Part shown: positions 59,366 through 64,000 of the stretch, piece by piece
Position numbering within the stretch: position 1 is the first letter of the stretch
Layout of the letters: each line of letters starts with the position of its first letter
Assembly (NCBI GenBank): GCA_044347745.1
Contig: JBIKUD010000015.1
Coordinates: forward strand, 1-64,000
Length of the DNA stretch: 64,000 nucleotides
Direction: 5' to 3'
DNA from: JAIBBV01 sp044347745
GTDB taxonomy: Bacteria; Bdellovibrionota_C; UBA2361; JAFLCA01
Position numbers and translations under genes: made by a program
The notes under the pieces: generated by a model
Database searches by the model: none
The model's input: only the letters and a program-made list of their open reading frames with translations
What the model was told of the DNA's origin: nothing

Positions 59366-60145
59366 TTAGGCTCTCTTCTCCCAGCCTCGACGACGTAAAA
59401 GTTCAGCAACTTCAGAAAGCACACCTAAGCGGCCGCTATATGTCCTTTGAAGCATCTCTGCATTAAAAACTTCACTTGTGGGGCCCGCGGCGATAAGTCG
59501 TAAATGAATAAGTATGGTAGTATCAAAATAGTCTGCAACAGTGTGCAAATCATGATGCACACAGATGACTGTTTTATTTTGAAGACGGAGCTTGCGAAAT
59601 AATTCGATAATCGTTTGTTCAGTTGCGGCGTCTACCCCCGCAAAAGGTTCATCCATCAAGTAGATTTGGGCTTCTTGCGCCAATGCTCGCGCAATAAAGA
59701 CCCGTTGCTGCTGTCCACCTGAGAGATGACTGATGTGTCTGTTCGCCAGGTCAGAGATGCCCAAATCAGACAGAGCATGTTCAACGGCAAGTTTATCTTG
59801 AGTGCTTGGTCGTCTCCAAAAAGGAAGATGCCCAGTTCGGCCCATTTCAACGACTTCTTTCACGGTAATGGGGAAATCCCAGTCAACTTCCTCTCGTTGC
59901 GGAACGTAAGCGATGGCTCCGGAGCGCTGGGCGGCCGGCTGGTCAAAAATTTTGATTTCACCCGCAGCGATAGGTAAAAGACCCATGATGGCTTTGAGTA
60001 AGGTCGATTTACCAGCGCCATTTGGACCAATCACGCCCGTCAAGCTTCCTTGGTTAATAGAAAAATCTACTCCCCATAACACCGGCCTTTCTCGGTATGA
60101 GACCGTCAAATCATGCACTTCAATGGCGCGAACGTTTGCATTCAT
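59366..60145 (-). CDS. Metal ABC transporter ATP-binding protein
   Basis: A 259-residue ATPase: Walker A GPNGAGKST (40-48), signature HLSGGQQQRVF, Walker B IYLMDEPFAGVD, switch His in CVHHDLHTV. The sequence type is that of the ZnuC/MntA/TroB group. The ATG overlaps the stop of the binding-protein gene by 4 bases. It powers import of manganese or zinc together with the two permeases. Confidence 0.95.
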   Translation of the reverse strand: MNANVRAIEVHDLTVSYRERPVLWGVDFSINQGSLTGVIGPNGAGKSTLLKAIMGLLPIAAGEIKIFDQPAAQRSGAIAYVPQREEVDWDFPITVKEVVEMGRTGHLPFWRRPSTQDKLAVEHALSDLGISDLANRHISHLSGGQQQRVFIARALAQEAQIYLMDEPFAGVDAATEQTIIELFRKLRLQNKTVICVHHDLHTVADYFDTTILIHLRLIAAGPTSEVFNAEMLQRTYSGRLGVLSEVAELLRRRGWEKRA

Positions 60146-61056
60146 TTAAGGGCCTCGACGATAGTAGTAACGTTATGCCTCATCATGCCTATGTAGGTAG
60201 CCGCAGGAGAGTCGGCGCTACCGAGTGCATCTGAATAAAGTTCTCCACCTAATGAAACCGTATGCCCTTTAGCTGCAACTCCTTCTTGTAGAGTATTTAC
60301 GAATCTTCTTGAAACACTGGTTTCAACAAAGACGGCAGGTACCTTCTGCGCGACTATGAGGTCAACTACGCGAATGACATCTCGTAAGCCATACTCCGCC
60401 GCGGTGCTTATGCCTTGTAGTCCCACTACCTGAACAGCGTAGGCTTGGCCAAAATAACCAAATGCATCGTGGGCGGTAATTAGAATTCGGCGTTCAGCAG
60501 GAATGCTTCCTACTGTGGCGTGGATCCACCGATGTAATTCATCGAGTTTGGCATAAAAGGCTTGAGCTTGCGCCTCGATCGCCGCAGTTTCAGACGGTTG
60601 GAGTTCTATGAGCGCTGCCGCTGTAGTTTGCGCCGCTTGTTTCCAAAGCGACACATCAAACCAAATATGGGGATCGTATCCGCCTTCGAAGTCGGGTGGA
60701 CGTCTTAGTTTTTGGGGTTCAATGTTCGCACTAACGGCATGTACTTTTTTACGAGTGCTTAGTTTTTCAAGTAGCTCGTGCATTTTGCCTTCAAGATGTA
60801 GACCGTTATAGAGAATTAAATCGGCTTCTTGTATGCGTTTGACGTCACCTTGAGTTGCCCGATACAAATGGGGATCCACACCAGGCCCCATCAGTGACTC
60901 AACTTGAAAGAGATTTTGTCCAATTTCTTTAGCCAGGTCGGCGACCAAGTTTGTAGTACACAACACCCGAAGTTTTTCAGCCGAGGCAGTATTTATAAGC
61001 GTGTAAAATACAATCAGAACCGCAAAGAATGTCTTGAAGTGATGTGTAGATTTCAT
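60142..61056 (-). CDS. Metal-binding periplasmic protein (ZnuA/TroA/MntC family)
   Basis: About 304 residues from ATG 61056, with signal peptide KTFFAVLIVFYTLINTASA. Ligand-type residues follow the cluster 9 pattern: PGVDPHLYRA, YDPHIWFDVS, ITAHDAFGYFG and LYSDALGSADS. The short linker, with no His-rich loop, favours manganese or mixed Mn/Zn rather than high-zinc ZnuA. It opens the transporter operon. An upstream ATG at 61080 would place the operators inside the gene, so it is not chosen. Confidence 0.93.
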   Translation of the reverse strand: MKSTHHFKTFFAVLIVFYTLINTASAEKLRVLCTTNLVADLAKEIGQNLFQVESLMGPGVDPHLYRATQGDVKRIQEADLILYNGLHLEGKMHELLEKLSTRKKVHAVSANIEPQKLRRPPDFEGGYDPHIWFDVSLWKQAAQTTAAALIELQPSETAAIEAQAQAFYAKLDELHRWIHATVGSIPAERRILITAHDAFGYFGQAYAVQVVGLQGISTAAEYGLRDVIRVVDLIVAQKVPAVFVETSVSRRFVNTLQEGVAAKGHTVSLGGELYSDALGSADSPAATYIGMMRHNVTTIVEALK

Positions 61057-61089
61057 GTAGTCTATGCTACATGTAGCCAAGGCTACATG
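61054..61089. promoter_or_regulatory. Double palindromic MntR-type operator
   Basis: Two 20-base palindromes overlap by 4 bases: CATGTAGTCTATGCTACATG (61054-61073) and CATGTAGCCAAGGCTACATG (61070-61089). The second has nine perfect arm bases around AA. Spacing of 16 bases places two dimers side by side. They lie between the divergent transporter operon and mntR, and the core TAGCC..GGCTA resembles known MntR boxes. The first palindrome covers the transporter ATG, so binding should block start or transcription directly. Confidence 0.8.
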
Positions 61090-61139
61090 TCAAGTTCGAT
61101 GTGTTCGCGCCCTCAGAGCGAAATTTCACCCAAAATTGT

Positions 61140-61580
61140 ATGAAAAAGAATCAGGCACGCGCAGAATCTTTTAAGAAGACTCGAAAAAGTCATGCACTAG
61201 AGAGTGCCGAAGACTACACCGAGTTGATTAGCGAGCTTATTGCTGCACATGGTGTGGCGCGCACGGGGGCTATAGCGGAAGCGCTAGGCGTTTCTCATGT
61301 AACGGCGCTTCGCACGATTCAGCGTCTGCAACGAGAGGGGTATGTAAACACCAAACCGCATCAGCCGGTAGAGTTAACCCCCAAAGGACATAAGCTGGCT
61401 GCGTTTTGTTTGCATCGCCACCGTGTGGTTGAAGATTTTTTACTGCGGATTGGAGTTTCTGCAGAAACGGCCGCGGTTGATTCTGAAGGTATTGAGCATC
61501 ATATTAGTCCTGAAACTCTCGAGTGTCTTTCAAGGGTGCCTCGCCTTCATCAGGCAACGGCACAAAAAAAGAAGCGCTAA
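61140..61580 (+). CDS. mntR: Manganese-responsive regulator MntR (DtxR family)
   Basis: About 146 residues from ATG 61140. The winged helix (DYTELISELIAAHGVART, AIAEALGVSHVTALRTIQRL) and the metal/dimer domain (LHRHRVVEDFLLRIGVSAE, SEGIEHHISPETLECL) closely match the E. coli MntR layout. It is divergent from the transporter operon with operators in between, so repression by Mn-bound MntR is likely. An ATG at 61101 would add a non-family extension. The CAP-domain gene converges 22 bases away. Confidence 0.93.
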   Translation: MKKNQARAESFKKTRKSHALESAEDYTELISELIAAHGVARTGAIAEALGVSHVTALRTIQRLQREGYVNTKPHQPVELTPKGHKLAAFCLHRHRVVEDFLLRIGVSAETAAVDSEGIEHHISPETLECLSRVPRLHQATAQKKKR

Positions 61581-61602
61581 CGGATGCGCTATCGGTGTAG
61601 GC

Positions 61603-62436
61603 TTAGCCACCAAAATCTTGAGTCCACCATGCTGAGCCGCTGCCATCTAGTACGCAGCCGACACCTAGGTGACGGAATGAGCTCTTGAGCATGTTTGCCT
61701 TGTGGCCTGGGCTTGACATCCAACCTTCAAATACTTGGGTAGGTCCGGCGTACCAACGCGCTACATTCTGGCCAAAACTGGTGCCTGAATATCCAGAAGC
61801 TAAAATCCCCTCAAACCAACCATCGTGTGTGAGGGAGTTGTTTGAGCCCATAAATCCTGAGTGAGTTTGGGCTGCCCATGAAAGTTGATGTTGTAAGCTA
61901 AGAGCCACTGCTCCAACTTTTGCTCGTTCGTTGTTTACAAGCCCGAGCAATTCAGTTGCAAAATGTTCGGGGCAAAAACTTAAGCCAGGCCCAAGAGTGA
62001 CTGGAGGAAGGGGAGTTGGAGATGGCTCTGAGGGTGGGCTCGAGACAGGAGCTTCTGCATCGGGAACTTCAATAGATTTTTGTTTGGACCATTTTGAATT
62101 AGCCTTCTTTTTAACCACTCGAGCGCTGTAACGATAGGTGCCTGGGGTTGAAGCAGCGTCGAGTAATGAAGTTTTCTTTTTTGCTTGTGAGATTGTTAAA
62201 ATACTCATCTCACCTTCCGGAGAGAATCGGCGAATTTGAAGTTTGCCGGCTTTCACTGTGGTTGGCAGCCTGACTTGAAGTAGAACCGCCTGGTCATTTA
62301 GTTTCGTAGATAATTTGGGTTCCGGTAGCGCAAACGCAATTGAGATAGAGGAGAGAATGAGCGCAAGAAAGACGCTGGCACGAAAGGTCTGCGCGTAGAC
62401 CTGCCGAAGAATTCGATTAGGATCAAAAAACCTCAT
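61603..62436 (-). CDS. CAP-domain (SCP/PR1-like) secreted protein
   Basis: A 277-residue protein with an N-terminal signal/anchor (ASVFLALILSSISIAFA). Next come a beta-rich domain (about 40-130), a Pro/Ser linker and a C-terminal CAP domain: LLGLVNNERAKVGAVAL, THSGFMGSNNSLTHDGWFEG, FGQNVARWYAGP and WMSSPGHKANMLKSSFRHLG. Bacterial CAP proteins are secreted and of mostly unknown activity. Confidence 0.85.
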   Translation of the reverse strand: MRFFDPNRILRQVYAQTFRASVFLALILSSISIAFALPEPKLSTKLNDQAVLLQVRLPTTVKAGKLQIRRFSPEGEMSILTISQAKKKTSLLDAASTPGTYRYSARVVKKKANSKWSKQKSIEVPDAEAPVSSPPSEPSPTPLPPVTLGPGLSFCPEHFATELLGLVNNERAKVGAVALSLQHQLSWAAQTHSGFMGSNNSLTHDGWFEGILASGYSGTSFGQNVARWYAGPTQVFEGWMSSPGHKANMLKSSFRHLGVGCVLDGSGSAWWTQDFGG

Positions 62437-62755
62437 ATGCTCTTCCGACTCAACTCAAACTAACCGTCGACTCTGCCAGCAATTAACCTAAGTGTTTGTG
62501 TTGATTTGTTTTCTCCAGTGAGATGCCCTGCAAGTGCTGGGCCAGGCAGGAGCCAATTGCGCCTTGGCGCGGTGACTACCTCCTAGATTGATATCTTTAT
62601 GTGTGTTATCAATGCGTTAGCTGACTTCGCGGTTGGCGGGATAATATGACCTGTCAGCTAGGCTTTGGGGTCGATTAGGAACTCTTTTTCCTGCTTGCTG
62701 CGCATGAAACGCCCATCATTTAAGTTGCATAACTACGTTATAGAGGGTTGATTGG
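62437..62755. other. Intergenic region with 8-bp inverted repeat
   Basis: About 320 bases between divergent genes. TAGCTGAC (62618-62625) and GTCAGCTA (62653-62660) form a perfect inverted repeat around 27 bases that include GATAATATG, a possible -10. No gene is seen. It probably holds the promoter of the DUF1232-like gene. Confidence 0.45.
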
Positions 62756-63172
62756 ATGTTTGGATTTTTTTCTAGTCAAAAAGTAGCGCACCCATTGCCT
62801 AAGTTCCCCCCAGGGCTGGTGCGTCGTTTTCGTTCGTTGTGCGAGGTGTTGCCCATCTCTGCCACCGATGAGTTGCGGCGAGAGTTTTTATTTAAAGCGA
62901 AAGAAACAAAAGAAAAAGCTCAGAGCAACCGTCGCATGAATAGAAAACGTCTCGACGATATTATTGATCGCTGTCTTTTATTGCTTGATATATTTCCAGA
63001 TGCTCGAGATCAGGAGAGAGCCTTGATTGTTGGAGCATTGCGTTACTTTGTGGTTGATGGAGACGAACTGCCCGATGAGCACTTTTGCACCGGCTTTGAT
63101 GATGACGCCAGGGTGATTAATCATGTGCTTGAGCAGTTAGGAATAGAAGGGAAATTTATTCCGATTTCTTAA
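62756..63172 (+). CDS. Hypothetical protein with DUF1232-like C-terminal part
   Basis: A 138-residue protein. The C-terminal half ALIVGALRYFVVDGDELPDE followed by GFDDDARVINHVLEQLGI resembles the DUF1232 (YkvA) pattern of Y-x-x-x-P/D-D-x-x-P and DDAxVI, though the hydrophobic character is weaker and Pro is replaced by Asp-Gly. The N-terminal part is basic and helical. GAGGG is about 8 bases before the ATG. A terminator follows. Confidence 0.6.
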   Translation: MFGFFSSQKVAHPLPKFPPGLVRRFRSLCEVLPISATDELRREFLFKAKETKEKAQSNRRMNRKRLDDIIDRCLLLLDIFPDARDQERALIVGALRYFVVDGDELPDEHFCTGFDDDARVINHVLEQLGIEGKFIPIS

Positions 63173-63233
63173 CGTTATTTTTTGCCTCCAGAGCTGCGCG
63201 TTTGGCGATTTAAATCTCTGTTCCCTGGGCACA

Positions 63234-63267
63234 AAAGGAAAGGGGCCCTAAAGAGCCCCTTTCCTTT
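63234..63267. terminator. Bidirectional intrinsic terminator
   Basis: AAAGGAAAGGGGC (63234-63246) and GCCCCTTTCCTTT (63255-63267) form a perfect 13-bp stem with an 8-base loop. A-rich on one side and T-rich on the other, it can stop transcription from both the left gene and the convergent DsbA-family gene. Confidence 0.8.
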
Positions 63268-63296
63268 ACTTATACTAACGAGCCGAAGCTCAGTAG

Positions 63297-64000
63297 TTAA
63301 GATTTCTTCTCGGCGCCAGCGTTAGCGGCTACTGCTTTGCCGCCACTAAGCCAACGGTCAATCAGAGTCTTAAAGTGTGATGCAGGGTATGCGCCCTTTA
63401 CTGCCACGCCATTTACAAAGAATCCTGGAGTGCCCTGAATTCCGTTTTTGGCCGCAAGTTCCATGTCATCCTTAATCATCTTCTCGATGGCTGGATCTTC
63501 CATGTCTTTCTTGAACTTGGCCATATCAAGCTTCAGCTTCTCAGCAGTCTTTGTGTAGAAATCTGAGCTTAAGCTGCCTTGGTTATTAAAGAGCTCATCA
63601 TGGAATTCCCAGAATTTGCCTTGTTTTCCGGCCGCCATGGAAGCTTTTGCTGCTGGCATCGCTTCATTGTGGAATGGTAAGGGGAGATGTTTGAAAACCA
63701 AGCGAACATCTTTTGGATACATCTTAGTCACTTCTTCCATAGTATCCTTACCGCGTTTGCAATATGGACATTGGAAATCAGAGAATTCGATGATGGTCAC
63801 TTTGGCGTCAGCAGGGCCTTTTGCATAACTTGAGCCAGCGTCAATCTTGGTTGGGTTTTTAAACTGCTCTTCCATTTGAGCTGCAACCTGATCTTCTTGA
63901 GCTTTACGAGCTTCTTCTTGACGCTTTTTAAAGTACTCTTCGACAGCTTTTCCAATGGCCTTCTGACCATTATCGGTGTCGAGGTACTTCTGCATATTCT
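63297..64000 (-). CDS. DsbA-family thiol oxidoreductase (5' truncated by window edge)
   Basis: At least 232 residues; the frame is open to the window edge, so the gene probably begins outside. The thioredoxin active site FSDFQCPYCKRGKDTM (CPYC) is followed by VFKHLPLPFHNEAMPAAKA and GTPGFFVNGVAVKGAYP with the cis-Pro, the DsbA/BdbD-like pattern. A charged helical region (EEYFKKRQEEARKAQEDQ) precedes it. It is likely exported and forms or reshuffles disulfides in the envelope. Confidence 0.88.
   Translation of the reverse strand, partial: NMQKYLDTDNGQKAIGKAVEEYFKKRQEEARKAQEDQVAAQMEEQFKNPTKIDAGSSYAKGPADAKVTIIEFSDFQCPYCKRGKDTMEEVTKMYPKDVRLVFKHLPLPFHNEAMPAAKASMAAGKQGKFWEFHDELFNNQGSLSSDFYTKTAEKLKLDMAKFKKDMEDPAIEKMIKDDMELAAKNGIQGTPGFFVNGVAVKGAYPASHFKTLIDRWLSGGKAVAANAGAEKKS

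Overview
The window looks like chromosomal DNA from a free-living, flagellated Gram-negative bacterium. Evidence for this includes FliG, FlgE and FliH/FliI-type flagellar genes, a full chemotaxis operon with CheD and CheX, periplasmic and outer-membrane-type proteins, a Tat-like signal and a lipoprotein. A membrane pyrophosphatase, DUF4266/DUF3570 proteins and flagellar genes scattered singly are seen in several delta-type lineages (Bdellovibrionota, Myxococcota and relatives). That placement is an impression from gene content, not a phylogenetic result. No rRNA, tRNA, CRISPR array or intact insertion sequence was recognised.

Region by region. 1-3.4 kb is an accessory, toxin-like edge: the 3' end of an Rhs-repeat protein, a long inverted repeat, two tandem paralogous genes of unknown function and a small secreted protein. 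3.6-10.1 kb holds an unusual phosphoryl-transfer cluster: two HAD phosphatases, a metallophosphoesterase, a PfkB sugar kinase and a 662-residue fusion of a guanylate-kinase-like P-loop domain with a nucleotidyltransferase domain. 10.2-21.3 kb has an ion-channel-like protein, small membrane and secreted proteins, a holin-like/rsgA/ung operon, fliG, a sugar nucleotidyltransferase, and a UbiD decarboxylase with an aldo/keto reductase. 21.3-21.65 kb is a repeat-rich intergenic stretch. 21.6-32.5 kb carries a SWIM-SNF2 helicase, a thioredoxin-like ferredoxin, flgE, and an operon of a small membrane protein, a methyltransferase, oligoendopeptidase F and a flippase-like membrane protein.

32.6-40 kb has the H+-pyrophosphatase gene behind a perfect palindrome that contains a TATAAT box, then dedA, and a murJ-fliH-fliI operon. 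40-51 kb contains an HD hydrolase, a Tat-type FAD oxidoreductase, NamZ, a branched-chain-type binding protein, a TlpA/DUF4266/DUF3570 operon with an ApbE-like gene nearby, gltX and a purple-acid-phosphatase-like enzyme. 51.2-56.9 kb is a tight cheA-cheR-cheD-cheY-cheX-cheB operon. 57.1-61.6 kb is a manganese/zinc ABC transporter, including a permease fused to a DtxR-type regulator domain. It lies divergent from mntR across a double palindromic operator. The right end has a CAP-domain protein, a DUF1232-like protein and a truncated DsbA-family thiol oxidoreductase.

The most unusual items are the kinase-nucleotidyltransferase fusion and its phosphatase-rich neighbourhood, the intergenic octamer AGGTAGTT, the hppA palindrome/promoter, the double MntR-type operator, the two-HPt CheA, and the ApbE-like protein with an altered metal motif.
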